Shown: one piece after another, positions 52,973-62,074 of the stretch | Layout of the letters: every line of letters starts with the position of its first letter | Position numbering within the stretch: position 1 is the first letter of the stretch | Assembly (NCBI RefSeq): GCF_037963145.1 | Contig: NZ_CP150144.1 | Location: 1,612,001 to 1,676,000 of the forward strand | Reading direction: 5' to 3' | DNA length: 64,000 bases | From: Oceanobacillus sp. FSL K6-2867 | Lineage (GTDB): Bacteria > Bacillota > Bacilli > Bacillales > Amphibacillaceae | Position numbers and translations under genes: made by a program | Notes under the pieces: model-generated | Databases searched by the model: none | What the model saw: the letters and a program-made list of their open reading frames with translations, nothing else | Told to the model about the DNA's origin: nothing

Positions 52973-54635
52973 ATACATGCTGATTGCGACCCTTATCCTA
53001 ATAGGCTACCTCCTCCCCTACTACCTATTAGGCGAGGACACGCATATCCGCATGCATGATAATTTAGATTCAAATATCGTCTGGTATAAAATCCTTGCCG
53101 AAAGCGGGCAGATTTTCACATTGACAGACACTGCATTACCGAATGTGATTAATGGTCTACCAAGAAGCGCTCTTCCTTCTGGCTTCGATGCTGTCGTATG
53201 GCTCTATGTTCTGTTTGAACCAATGACAGCTTATAGTATCAGCCAAACGATCATGCGGTTTGCCGCATTTTTTGGAATGTATTTCCTGCTTTCAAGGCAT
53301 ATTTTTCGTTCCGGTTGTAATACGTACATACACATCATTACAGTCGGAGCTTCTCTAGGTTTCGCAATGCTTCCATACTGGCCTTCAGGCGTACTGTCGA
53401 TTGCTGGTATCCCACTTGCATTGCATTTGTTTTTAACGATACGAAAAGATGGTTGGGATGTACCGAAATATTACTGGATTCTCTTATTTATCATCCCATT
53501 CTTTTCAAACTTTGTACTTAGCTTTATCTTCTTCCTTGGATTACTAGGCGTTTTTTGGCTGATTGACTGGATAAAGAAAAAACAAGTAAATTGGCCATTT
53601 TTCATTGCTATTGCAGCAATGACAGGCATCTATTTAATCAAAGATTATTTGCTAATCGTATCGATGTTTTTTGATAAGGGCTTTACCTCCCATCGTGGTG
53701 AATTAGACCTTGGTTATAATACGTTTGAACGCAGTGTTGAGCTATCATGGGAAAACTTTCTATACGGTCATACGCATGATATGGCATTGCAAACGTATTT
53801 GATCATTCCAACAATTTTAATTGCCTTGCTCGTTGCGGCCTTTAGTAATGTAAAACCGAGACTGTTGATGAGCCTTTTCGTATTTAATTTTGTTATTTCT
53901 GTTTGGTACGCATTTTGGTATTGGGAAGGCTTAAGAATTGTGAAGGATCATTTCTCACTAGCAAATACATTCAATTTTGCTCGAGTGCATTTTCTTGATC
54001 CGCCAATTTGGTATATTTGCTTTGCATTAGCTTTAGTAATTTTCTGGAGGCATTTGAAATTTGGAAAAATCATTGCTTGCATTCTTATCTCGCTCCAATG
54101 TTTCCTGGCATTTGGGACTACAGAAGAATTAAGATATGAAGCTATTAACACACCAACATTTAAAGAGTTTTATTCTGAAGATCTTTTTGACGAAATTGAG
54201 GCATATATCGCAAGAGATCAGTCGGAATACCGAGTTGTTAGCATTGGCATGCACCCAACAATCGCACAATATAACGGATTCTATACACTCGATACGTACA
54301 ACAACTCTTTTCCACTCGAATACAAGCATGCATTCAGAGAAGTTATTGCTGGTGAACTAGATAAAAGTGCAACATTAGAAAACTACTTTGATACATGGGG
54401 TGGAAGATTATATATGTATGTTGCGGAACATGGCAAAGATTATATGTTTACAAAGAACAGGGATGGAGCCATCAACCAGCTGAATATCGACACTGAGGCA
54501 TTGAAAAACCTGGGCGGGGACTATATTCTTTCAGCTGTTCCCATTGAGAATGCGGAAGAACTCGGGCTAGAGCATGAGCAAACCTTTGAATCAGATACAT
54601 CTATTTGGCGAATTGAGCTTTATTCGGTTTCTTAA
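52935..54635 (+). CDS. GT-C-like polytopic membrane protein (DUF6044/YkoS-like)
   Basis: 566 residues with ten or more helices and an extracytoplasmic C-terminal domain. An early acidic loop (GEDTHIRMHDNLDSN, about residues 28-42) is where GT-C glycosyltransferases place metal/acceptor residues. The pairing with a CsbB/YkoT-like GT2 resembles B. subtilis ykoT-ykoS, in which the large protein is thought to move sugar from the lipid carrier to an outer-face acceptor. Start 52935 has AAAGGA eight bases upstream, overlapping wecE by 38 bp. Family name is from memory. Confidence 0.72.
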   Translation: MLSKPLNFFIKNKYMLIATLILIGYLLPYYLLGEDTHIRMHDNLDSNIVWYKILAESGQIFTLTDTALPNVINGLPRSALPSGFDAVVWLYVLFEPMTAYSISQTIMRFAAFFGMYFLLSRHIFRSGCNTYIHIITVGASLGFAMLPYWPSGVLSIAGIPLALHLFLTIRKDGWDVPKYYWILLFIIPFFSNFVLSFIFFLGLLGVFWLIDWIKKKQVNWPFFIAIAAMTGIYLIKDYLLIVSMFFDKGFTSHRGELDLGYNTFERSVELSWENFLYGHTHDMALQTYLIIPTILIALLVAAFSNVKPRLLMSLFVFNFVISVWYAFWYWEGLRIVKDHFSLANTFNFARVHFLDPPIWYICFALALVIFWRHLKFGKIIACILISLQCFLAFGTTEELRYEAINTPTFKEFYSEDLFDEIEAYIARDQSEYRVVSIGMHPTIAQYNGFYTLDTYNNSFPLEYKHAFREVIAGELDKSATLENYFDTWGGRLYMYVAEHGKDYMFTKNRDGAINQLNIDTEALKNLGGDYILSAVPIENAEELGLEHEQTFESDTSIWRIELYSVS

Positions 54636-54651
54636 AAAGCAATATGCGTAT

Positions 54652-54690
54652 AAAAAAGCAAGCATACTATCCATATGCTTGCTTTTTCCC
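54652..54690 (+). terminator. Terminator of the glycosylation operon
   Basis: AAAAAGCAAGCATA pairs with TATGCTTGCTTTTT around a short loop. Confidence 0.88.
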
Positions 54691-54715
54691 TTTAGTATAA
54701 GAGTTGCCTCAATAA

Positions 54716-55285
54716 TTAATAATCGGGCATGTATTTATTGCTTCCAGGAAGTTTTTTAATCGTATTCCATGCTTCGATTGCTTCTTTTCGGCTCTTTCCT
54801 TGATTAGCCGGGTCAGCAAAAAAATCACGAATATATTGATTATATTCAAATTGAGGTGCAATTTGTCTTTTATACGATGGGTCTTTCTTGCGTTCCTCCT
54901 CTTTATACCAAGCTTCTACAGCATCACGATACGTTTTTCCAGTATTGTTTTTGAAATAGTTTTGGATATAAGCAGAAAAATGAAAGTTAGGGATAACGGT
55001 TTTGAAAAAAGCTCTTACCCGCTGACTGCAACGATGGTTTTCTGAAATGACTGTATCAAGACTTAATTCTCTTTGTAGCACTGTTCTGTTCTCCATTGCT
55101 TTTCGAATTGGCTTTTTTATCTCTCCTGTACGAAGAAAAGATTCAATCCGGTCAGAAATCTCTAATTTGGATCCTGATGCACTTATTCCATTTTCTTTGC
55201 AAAATGCTTGTAATTCTTCTTTCAGCCAATAGAAATCTTCGAAACTTTGGATACTCATATCTTTTGTTAAATTAGGCCTCAGCAA
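54716..55285 (-). CDS. SAP-domain/DUF6434-like protein
   Basis: About 189 residues. The N-terminal part (FYWLKEELQAFCKENGISASGSKLEISDRIESFL) is a SAP-type helix-extended motif; the remainder has repeats of DAVEAWYKEEERKK and EAIEAWNTIKKLPG separated by YNQYIRDFF, as in DUF6434 proteins. SAP motifs bind nucleic acid, but a role here is unknown. The frame is open to 55327; TTG 55285 behind GGAGGGG gives the family-like start LRPNLTKDMSI. Confidence 0.65.
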   Translation of the reverse strand: MLRPNLTKDMSIQSFEDFYWLKEELQAFCKENGISASGSKLEISDRIESFLRTGEIKKPIRKAMENRTVLQRELSLDTVISENHRCSQRVRAFFKTVIPNFHFSAYIQNYFKNNTGKTYRDAVEAWYKEEERKKDPSYKRQIAPQFEYNQYIRDFFADPANQGKSRKEAIEAWNTIKKLPGSNKYMPDY

Positions 55286-55430
55286 TATCCCCTCCATATT
55301 TTGATACCTAATCCCATTATAGAACATTCGTTCCTACACTTCAATATTAACCGCCGTGAAATTTAGGGAGTGAAAAGTTTCCAGAAGTAACTTTTACTTT
55401 CCGAATTGATAGATGGAGCCTGGCCTGCTA

Positions 55431-56018
55431 TTACTCTATCTCCTTCTGCAGCCGATTCATCTCCGCATTCAATTCATTCATCATGATTTCCATTGCTTCC
55501 TTTTTCGGGTGATCTGCAGACAGGTAAATAGGTTCACCGTAAATAATCTTTGCTTTTTTCCTTTTAAATAGTTCTGGGAAATTATTTGGTCCAGTATAAG
55601 CAACCGGAACAATCGGAGCCTTCGAATGTGCTGCTATTGTTACTGCCCCTCTTTTTAATGGCGTTTCTTCACTTGTTCTCGTCCCACTGGGAAATATCCC
55701 GACTACTTTGTTATCCCTTAGTAATTTTCGCGGTGTTTTTATCGAACTTGGTCCAGGGTTTTCCCGGTCAACCGGAAAGGCGTGCAGGCCTTCCATTAGC
55801 CATTTCGTAAAACCGGTCTGGAATAGCTCTTTTTTTGCCATATAATAAATTTTTGTTGGTAATACGGATACACCTAACCATAAAATATCAACCCATCCTG
55901 TATGGGTGCATGCTATAATATATCCTCCGGATTGAGGTAAGTTTTCTTTTTGGTATACCTTGATTCTGCCAAATAAGCTTAGAATGAACTTTAATAAATA
56001 AGCTGCAAAATAATACAT
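55431..56018 (-). CDS. plsC: 1-Acylglycerol-3-phosphate acyltransferase
   Basis: 195-residue membrane enzyme forming phosphatidic acid from lysophosphatidate. Catalytic HTGWVD (H38...D43), substrate motif IFPSGTRTS (Ser where many have Glu, as in Bacillus PlsC) and PIVPVAY are present; one N-terminal membrane helix. AGAGGA precedes ATG 56018. Stands alone between terminator-bounded units. Confidence 0.92.
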   Translation of the reverse strand: MYYFAAYLLKFILSLFGRIKVYQKENLPQSGGYIIACTHTGWVDILWLGVSVLPTKIYYMAKKELFQTGFTKWLMEGLHAFPVDRENPGPSSIKTPRKLLRDNKVVGIFPSGTRTSEETPLKRGAVTIAAHSKAPIVPVAYTGPNNFPELFKRKKAKIIYGEPIYLSADHPKKEAMEIMMNELNAEMNRLQKEIE

Positions 56019-56145
56019 GGCTTATTCCTCTTTTCTATAATAATAGTATATATCTATTTTAGCATATAGTATTAGTAACTGGTACTAATTTTTATGTAAA
56101 TGCTGATTGTTATTTTACATTATAGCTTGAAAATAGCAATCCATA

Positions 56146-56182
56146 AAAAGTTCCTCCCAATTCTATTTTGGAAGGAACTCTT
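56146..56182 (-). terminator. Terminator of the RND gene
   Basis: Minus-strand AGTTCCTTCC pairs with GGGAGGAACT, then TTTTTATGG. Confidence 0.85.
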
Positions 56183-56187
56183 ATCTT

Positions 56188-59100
56188 TTATACCGCTTCA
56201 TCCTCTACTGTTTCTTGTGCTTTACTCTTTCTTTTAAACAATCGACCTAAACCATATCCTATTGCATTGAATGTACGGTAAACTGCTGGAACTAAAACTA
56301 ATGTAATCAATGTTGCAAACATCAGTCCAGAAATAACTGCTGTTGCCATTGGTGCTTGGTAATTTCCAGTTGTTCCAGTTGCTAATGCAAGTGGCAGCAT
56401 GCCACCAACCGTAGTAAAAGTCGTCATAAAAATTGGCCGAATACGATCTTTCCCCGCCCTGACTACTGCATCATTCACAGGAATACCTTCTCTGCGCAAT
56501 TGGTTTGTTCGATCAATAAGCAGAATTGCATTATTTAATACAATCCCAATAAGCATAATAACCCCCATACCTGACATGATACTTAGCTCCCGTTGCGTGG
56601 CGAATAAACCTAAAACAACACCCACAAAGGCCATTGGAATAACCGACATTACAATAATTGGATGTGCTAAATGGTTAAATTGCACGGCCATTACTAGGTA
56701 TACCAGAAAAATAGAGATAACGAAGATAAGAATCAAATCGGTTAAGAGCTCTTGCTGTGTCTCCAAGTCCCCTCCAGCAGAGATTGTATATCCACTTGGT
56801 GTATCCAGGTCATTAATCATCCTTTGAACCTCTCTATTTACTGTTCCTAAATCTGTATCCTCAATATCTGCAGATACGGTTATATACCTTTCACCATTGT
56901 TATGAGAGATTTCATTCGGTGTATCCACAGTTCGTAAATCGATAAAAGTAGATAAACGAGTTTCTCCTTCTACTGTAGGAACTTTCAAATCGAGTAATTC
57001 ATCTTCATTTACTATTTGCTCATCCCACTTCACTACTAAAGGAACTGTACCCTCATTTGCCGTTACTTCACCTATTGGCATATCAAGAAAGGCTTCTTGA
57101 ACGAATGGGAGAAGCTGCATTTCTGTTACTCCTCTATCCTCCATCGCTTCATAGTCCAGCTCTACCACTTTTTCTATTGAAGTCCGCTCAACTGAATTCG
57201 TAATTCCAACTACTCCTTCAATTCCTTCTAACCGTTCCGTGACATTTGCAGCAAGTGTTTGCAGTTCCTCATAGCTTTCTCCTTTAACTTGAATCTGAAC
57301 AGGCTGGCCGGAACTTACAGACATCGCACTCTGTACACTTTTAATTGGATAATCATCTGTTAACTCGCGCAAAGAACTTAATATTTCCTCATTGACTTCT
57401 TTTTGTTCTCTTGTGATTTCATCGCCCTTTGTCATATTAATAAGCATGAAAAACATGGATCCATCATCGATAATATAACTGGTTTCCGTATCCTCAACTT
57501 CCTCTAATGTCTCACTTATTTTCATTGCCACTTTATTTTTTTCATCAATAGATACACCTGTTTCCAGATCAATCATTAATTCCGTATAACGATTTAATAC
57601 ATCTGGCATAATCGTCATTGGTATTCTAAATACTAAAAAGATGGAACCAACTAACATAAGGAAGAATACTGCAATCATGGCAATGCTATTACGCTTTTTC
57701 TTAACAACCCATGAAATAAAATTACCATAACCCCTGATCAATATGCCTTCCTTTGCTTTTTTATTTTTACCGGTTTTCAGGAAGTTCTCAGATAGTGCTG
57801 GAATAATAGTAAAGGCGACTATCACACTGCTGATCAAGGTTATTGCAACAACAGCAGACAGCATTACCATAAACTGCCCTACGTCACCACCCATTAACCC
57901 AATTGGTAAAAACACAACAATGGTAGTTAGCATAGAAGCGATAACAGCCGATGCTACCTCCTTCGTTCCCTTCACTACCGCATCAAATGCTGCAAGTCCC
58001 TGTTCTTTTTTCTTAAAGATAGACTCTAAGATAACAATGGAGGAATCAACCATCATTCCTATTCCTAATCCAAGCGCAATCAAGGTTAACATATTAAAGC
58101 TATAGTCCAATAACCACATCGTAATAAATGTTAATAGTATAGAAGTTGGAATGGAAATCGCGATAACAACCGTTGCACGAACATTACGTAAGTATAGGAG
58201 TAACACAATGATAGCGATAATACCTCCTATGAGGATATTTTCAGTTACTCCATCAATCGAGTCTTCTACATAATCCGCTTGTGCGACAAGCTCATTTAAT
58301 TCAAATCCAGCTACTAATCCTTCATCTTTTACTTCCTGAAGCTCTTGTCTAATCGCATCTGCCATCTCGATTTGTGTAACATCCGCTGCACGACCAACTT
58401 GAACAAAAATAAAATCTTTTGATCCTTCTTTCCACACATTGGAAGAGGTTTCTAATGGTTGCAAGGAAACAGTAGCGATATCTTCTACTTGGACCAATCC
58501 ATTTTGTGTCTGTATCGGAATACTCTCAACATCTTCTACAGAAGAAAGCTCGGTTTCAAAGCGGAGTGCTGGCTGCTCTTCTTCACCAGTAAATTCTCCT
58601 AAGGTTGCTTCCGTATTGGCTTGTTGAATAATGGAGATAACCTGCGTGCTATCTAATGTGTTCTCAGTAAGCTCTTCTCTATCAAACGCTACGACCATTT
58701 CATATTCTTGAATTCCCATTAAGGCAACATCTTTTACTTCTGACAAGTCCTCCAAACGAGCTTCGAGTACCTCTTTTGCAAAAGTTGTCATTTCATCCAT
58801 ATCTCCTCCTGAAACATCCATGAAAAACTCGTAACTGGAGCTCATACTCATTTGATCTGCGATAACATCTGTCACATCTGAGACATTAGCCTTGATGCTA
58901 TTCGCTATCGATTGAATTTCCTTAGAAACCTCTTCACCCCGCCCCTTTTCAATCATTATTTGAATACTACTATATCCAATGTTAGTTGTTGAGAAAACAT
59001 CCTCTACCCCATCAATTCCTAGAAAACTTTGCTCAAGGGGCGTAGTTATATTTCGTTCTACTTCTATGGCGGCCATATCTCCTGCACTAACACTTACATA

Positions 59101-59229
59101 TGCCCCATCAAAATCAACTTCTGGCATTAATTCTTCATCCAACTTTGTTAAAGCATAAACACCTAAAATAAGAACCAAAACTGTTAACAAGCTTACCAGA
59201 ATCTTCCTTTTTAAAATAAACTTTACCAA
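56188..59229 (-). CDS. swrC: RND family exporter, SwrC (YerP)-like
   Basis: 1013-residue proton-driven RND pump with twelve helices (1 + 6 + 5) and two large extracellular loops. Transmembrane helix 4 keeps the proton-relay acidic residue region (GLGIGMMVDSSIVILE) and the repeat in the second half reads MIGIVLNNAILLID. In bacilli SwrC exports surfactin and other amphiphiles without an outer-membrane partner. The frame opens at 59277, but TTG 59229 has AGGAGG seven bases upstream. No linked regulator gene is present. Confidence 0.9.
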   Translation of the reverse strand: MVKFILKRKILVSLLTVLVLILGVYALTKLDEELMPEVDFDGAYVSVSAGDMAAIEVERNITTPLEQSFLGIDGVEDVFSTTNIGYSSIQIMIEKGRGEEVSKEIQSIANSIKANVSDVTDVIADQMSMSSSYEFFMDVSGGDMDEMTTFAKEVLEARLEDLSEVKDVALMGIQEYEMVVAFDREELTENTLDSTQVISIIQQANTEATLGEFTGEEEQPALRFETELSSVEDVESIPIQTQNGLVQVEDIATVSLQPLETSSNVWKEGSKDFIFVQVGRAADVTQIEMADAIRQELQEVKDEGLVAGFELNELVAQADYVEDSIDGVTENILIGGIIAIIVLLLYLRNVRATVVIAISIPTSILLTFITMWLLDYSFNMLTLIALGLGIGMMVDSSIVILESIFKKKEQGLAAFDAVVKGTKEVASAVIASMLTTIVVFLPIGLMGGDVGQFMVMLSAVVAITLISSVIVAFTIIPALSENFLKTGKNKKAKEGILIRGYGNFISWVVKKKRNSIAMIAVFFLMLVGSIFLVFRIPMTIMPDVLNRYTELMIDLETGVSIDEKNKVAMKISETLEEVEDTETSYIIDDGSMFFMLINMTKGDEITREQKEVNEEILSSLRELTDDYPIKSVQSAMSVSSGQPVQIQVKGESYEELQTLAANVTERLEGIEGVVGITNSVERTSIEKVVELDYEAMEDRGVTEMQLLPFVQEAFLDMPIGEVTANEGTVPLVVKWDEQIVNEDELLDLKVPTVEGETRLSTFIDLRTVDTPNEISHNNGERYITVSADIEDTDLGTVNREVQRMINDLDTPSGYTISAGGDLETQQELLTDLILIFVISIFLVYLVMAVQFNHLAHPIIVMSVIPMAFVGVVLGLFATQRELSIMSGMGVIMLIGIVLNNAILLIDRTNQLRREGIPVNDAVVRAGKDRIRPIFMTTFTTVGGMLPLALATGTTGNYQAPMATAVISGLMFATLITLVLVPAVYRTFNAIGYGLGRLFKRKSKAQETVEDEAV

Positions 59230-59431
59230 TGAAAATCCTCCTATCCCCAAACAAAGTTTCAACTGAATTGATAACATCCAAATAAGTATAGATCAAAATA
59301 GTTAAAATTATCTGTTTTTTATTGTTTATTTACAAAAATGTTACAATTCTTTAGTCCTCCTTCTTTCTATTCATAACTAATCTGATTATAATCTAACTAA
59401 ATATTCCTAACATTGCGCTTAGGGCTGAATC

Positions 59432-59455
59432 TCACTAAGCCTTAAGGCTTAGTGA
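59432..59455. promoter_or_regulatory. Perfect 24-bp palindrome, possible operator
   Basis: Arms TCACTAAGCCTT and AAGGCTTAGTGA with no spacer. No T-tract follows, so a protein-binding site is likelier than a terminator. About 200 bp upstream of the swrC-like start. Confidence 0.5.
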
Positions 59456-59496
59456 ATAAGATAAAATCTTACGGACAGTTATAACAGGAAAAAGTA

Positions 59497-59533
59497 AAAG
59501 AAGTGTAACATTTGGAAAATGTCACACTTCTTT
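59497..59533. terminator. Strong hairpin
   Basis: AAAGAAGTGTaACATTT pairs with AAATGTcACACTTCTTT around a 3-nt loop, one mismatch. T-rich on the minus strand. No gene is seen to end here. Confidence 0.5.
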
Positions 59534-59702
59534 AAAGAATAATTATTGTATTTTTCTAGAGTGATAGTTGGATTTTTAATATTGCTTTCATTTTTATCAC
59601 TACAGTACTGTTTTTCAACACAACTAAGTATTATATTTTTTCAATTATGAAACACTTGTAGTATAGTAATAGAAAAACATTTATGAATTGGAGCGTATCT
59701 AC

Positions 59703-60035
59703 ATGGCAACAATTGGAGACTTTCAAAAACTAGATATTCGAGTTGGTACTGTCATTCACGCGGAGCCTTTTAAAGAAGCACGCAAGCCTGCAATAAAGCT
59801 GGAAATTGACTTCGGAGCAGAAGTGGGCAGGAAAAATTCCTCTGCTCAAATTACCGAGCGCTATACACCCGAGCAATTGATTGGACGTCAAGTCGTTGCA
59901 GTCGTCAATTTCCCGCCAATGCGTATTGCGGGGTATAAATCAGAAGTATTGGTACTTGGTGGTGTTGCAGGGGCAAATGACGTCATCCTGCTTGCTCCTG
60001 ATGAAGTCGTCGAAAATGGTACACCGGTCGGGTAA
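59703..60035 (+). CDS. csaA: CsaA, tRNA-binding-domain chaperone
   Basis: 110-residue dimeric protein with the tRNA-binding OB domain found in CsaA, which has chaperone and export-assisting activity in Bacillus. LDIRVGTVIHAEPFKEARKPAIKLEIDFG and RQVVAVVNFPPMRIAGYKSEVL are diagnostic. ATG 59703 has GGAG nine bases upstream. Confidence 0.95.
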   Translation: MATIGDFQKLDIRVGTVIHAEPFKEARKPAIKLEIDFGAEVGRKNSSAQITERYTPEQLIGRQVVAVVNFPPMRIAGYKSEVLVLGGVAGANDVILLAPDEVVENGTPVG

Positions 60036-60043
60036 GACTTCTT

Positions 60044-60065
60044 CCCCTCTATTAATATAGAGGGG
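60044..60065. terminator. Hairpin between convergent csaA and argS
   Basis: CCCCTCTA pairs with TAGAGGGG around a 6-nt loop; T-tracts are weak. Confidence 0.5.
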
Positions 60066-60080
60066 AGCACCATTTTCACG

Positions 60081-61775
60081 TTACATTTCATGCGGGGCAT
60101 TTACTCCTAGCAATCGCAATCCCTCTTTTAACACAATCGTTGTAGCTTTTACCAATGCCAGCCGGCTTTCTAGTTCCTCATCCTTAATTAAAACCTTAAC
60201 ATTTCCATAGTATTTATTAAATTCCTGCGATAGTTCAATGAGATATTTTGCAATTTGGGATGGCGCATGATAATTAAAGCTTCGCTCAATGGCTGCTGGA
60301 AACTCCATTAACAGTTTCACAACAGACCAGCTAGAGCTATCATTTAAGCCGTTCATTACTGTATCTTCATATTCGGCTTTTCTTAAGATGGAACAGGCTC
60401 TTGCATGTGTGTATTGTACGTAAGGTCCAGTTGCTCCTTCAAATTTCAGCATATCTTCCAATGAGAACTCGATATTATTTTGTCTGTCATTCTTTAAATC
60501 ATGAAAAATAATTGCCCCAACTCCGACCGTTTCTGCTATAACGGCTTTATTTTGTAAGCTCGGATTTTTCTCTGCGATACTTTTTTCTGCCAGTTGAATC
60601 GCTTCTTGGATAACCTCTTCCAATAGAACGACCTTCCCTTTTCGAGTCGACATCTTTTTCCCATCTTTCAAGATGAAACCGAATGGTATATGCACTAATT
60701 GCTTAGCCCAATCGTATCCAAGCTTTTGGAGCACTAAGAAAATTTGATTAAAATGCAAACTCTGCTCATGACCGACAATATAATATGACTTTTCAAATTT
60801 ATAGGTTTCCTGACGATAAATAGCGGCTGTTAAATCTCTCGTAGCATATAGTGTTGCACCATCTGATTTCTTGATTAAGCAAGGTGCTAATTCATGTTCA
60901 GATAAATCTACTACTTCTGCACCATCGGAAACTTGTAATAGTTCGCTTTCCTCCAGAAGGTTAATGACTCGATCCATTTTGTCATTATAAAATGCTTCCC
61001 CATGATACGAGTCGAAATGAACTCCTAGTAAATTATAAATTTCCCCGAACTCTAGGAGAGATTCATCTCGGAACCATTTCCAAAGGGAATATGCCTCCTC
61101 GTTTCCATCTTCCAGCTTTTTGAACCAGGCTCTTGCATCATCTTCTAAGGTGGAGTCGTTTTCCGCTTCAGCATGAAACTGCACATACAGCTTTAACAGT
61201 TCTTGAATTGGCTCCTTTTTCACACGCTCCTCAACACCCCATAATTTATATGCCACCATAAGCTTTCCGAATTGTGTGCCCCAATCACCAAGATGATTAA
61301 TTCGAATCGATTGATAGCCACACTTCTCAACAATATTTGCAAGTGAATTACCAATTACAGTTGAACGCAGATGCCCCATTGAAAAGGGTTTTGCAATATT
61401 TGGAGATGAAAAATCAATTGTAATATTTTCCCCCTTACCAAAATTCATTGAACCGTAGCGGTCTCCTTTTTTTATAATCGATGCTAAAGTATGTTTACTG
61501 ACCATTCTCTGATTTAAAAAGGCATTTACATACGGCCCATTTGCGACAACCCTCTCGAAAATGGGATGGTTTACTTTTCCCGCTAACTCTTTCGCGATTA
61601 TGTTTGGAGCCTTTCTTAATTCCTTAGCAAGTGTAAAACATGGAAAGGCTACATCACCTTGCTCCTCAAACTTTGGTTTTTCTATTAGATCGATAACTTT
61701 TTCCAGCCCTAAAACCCCATCTAATTGTAGGGTTATTTCCTCTGCATACGCTTTTATGATATCCACTATTTTCAT
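60081..61775 (-). CDS. argS: Arginyl-tRNA synthetase, second type (ArgS2-like)
   Basis: 564-residue class I synthetase. The HIGH motif is SMGH in SSPNIAKPFSMGHLRST and the KMSKS loop is KKMSTRKG; the N-terminal Arg-tRNA domain and C-terminal DALR domain are present. The motif wording differs from the housekeeping Bacillus ArgS (NPTGDLHLGHARGA) and matches the form found as a second copy in some bacilli. GGAGG precedes ATG 61775. A T-box leader controls it, so it should rise when tRNA-Arg is uncharged. Confidence 0.93.
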   Translation of the reverse strand: MKIVDIIKAYAEEITLQLDGVLGLEKVIDLIEKPKFEEQGDVAFPCFTLAKELRKAPNIIAKELAGKVNHPIFERVVANGPYVNAFLNQRMVSKHTLASIIKKGDRYGSMNFGKGENITIDFSSPNIAKPFSMGHLRSTVIGNSLANIVEKCGYQSIRINHLGDWGTQFGKLMVAYKLWGVEERVKKEPIQELLKLYVQFHAEAENDSTLEDDARAWFKKLEDGNEEAYSLWKWFRDESLLEFGEIYNLLGVHFDSYHGEAFYNDKMDRVINLLEESELLQVSDGAEVVDLSEHELAPCLIKKSDGATLYATRDLTAAIYRQETYKFEKSYYIVGHEQSLHFNQIFLVLQKLGYDWAKQLVHIPFGFILKDGKKMSTRKGKVVLLEEVIQEAIQLAEKSIAEKNPSLQNKAVIAETVGVGAIIFHDLKNDRQNNIEFSLEDMLKFEGATGPYVQYTHARACSILRKAEYEDTVMNGLNDSSSWSVVKLLMEFPAAIERSFNYHAPSQIAKYLIELSQEFNKYYGNVKVLIKDEELESRLALVKATTIVLKEGLRLLGVNAPHEM

Positions 61776-61795
61776 CCTCCATTTCTTTTCAAAAC

Positions 61796-62032
61796 AAAAA
61801 AATCCCGCCTCTAAATAGAGACGAGATTACCCGCGGTACCACTCTGATTGTTTATCAAACCAACTCTTAAATGGATAACGGCCATTACCCGACTGCACCC
61901 TACTCTGTTACATTTCGGGTTGTTTCTCAGAAGTCCGCTTCATTAGGATAGAACGATTGGGCTCACACCATCCCCCAACTCGCTTGCGTTACCATCATAA
62001 CTACTCTCTTCATCATCGAATTCAATATAATT
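61796..62032 (-). ncRNA. T-box leader of argS
   Basis: Minus-strand leader with the T-box core AGAGTGGTACCGCGGG (61831-61846), a terminator (AATCTCGTCTC pairing with GAGGCGGGATT, seven T, 61796-61828) and Stem I starting GATGAAGAGAGTAG. The 3' side of the specifier bulge reads AAGCGGACTTCT, giving a likely CGG (Arg) specifier followed by A. Transcription attenuation type. Confidence 0.93.
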
Positions 62033-62038
62033 CTCGTT

Positions 62039-62067
62039 AGTATATATGAATTCCAACTGAAAATCAA
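62039..62067 (-). promoter_or_regulatory. Promoter of the T-box/argS transcript
   Basis: Minus-strand TTGATT (62062-62067), 17-bp spacer, TATACT (62039-62044). Confidence 0.75.
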
Positions 62068-62074
62068 TATCCAT

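Larger units (their letters stand above)
59230..59702. other. Gap between swrC-like gene and csaA
   Basis: 473 bases with no gene. It contains a perfect 24-bp palindrome (59432-59455) and a strong hairpin (59497-59533), listed separately, and A/T-rich probable promoter sequence at both ends. Confidence 0.5.
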
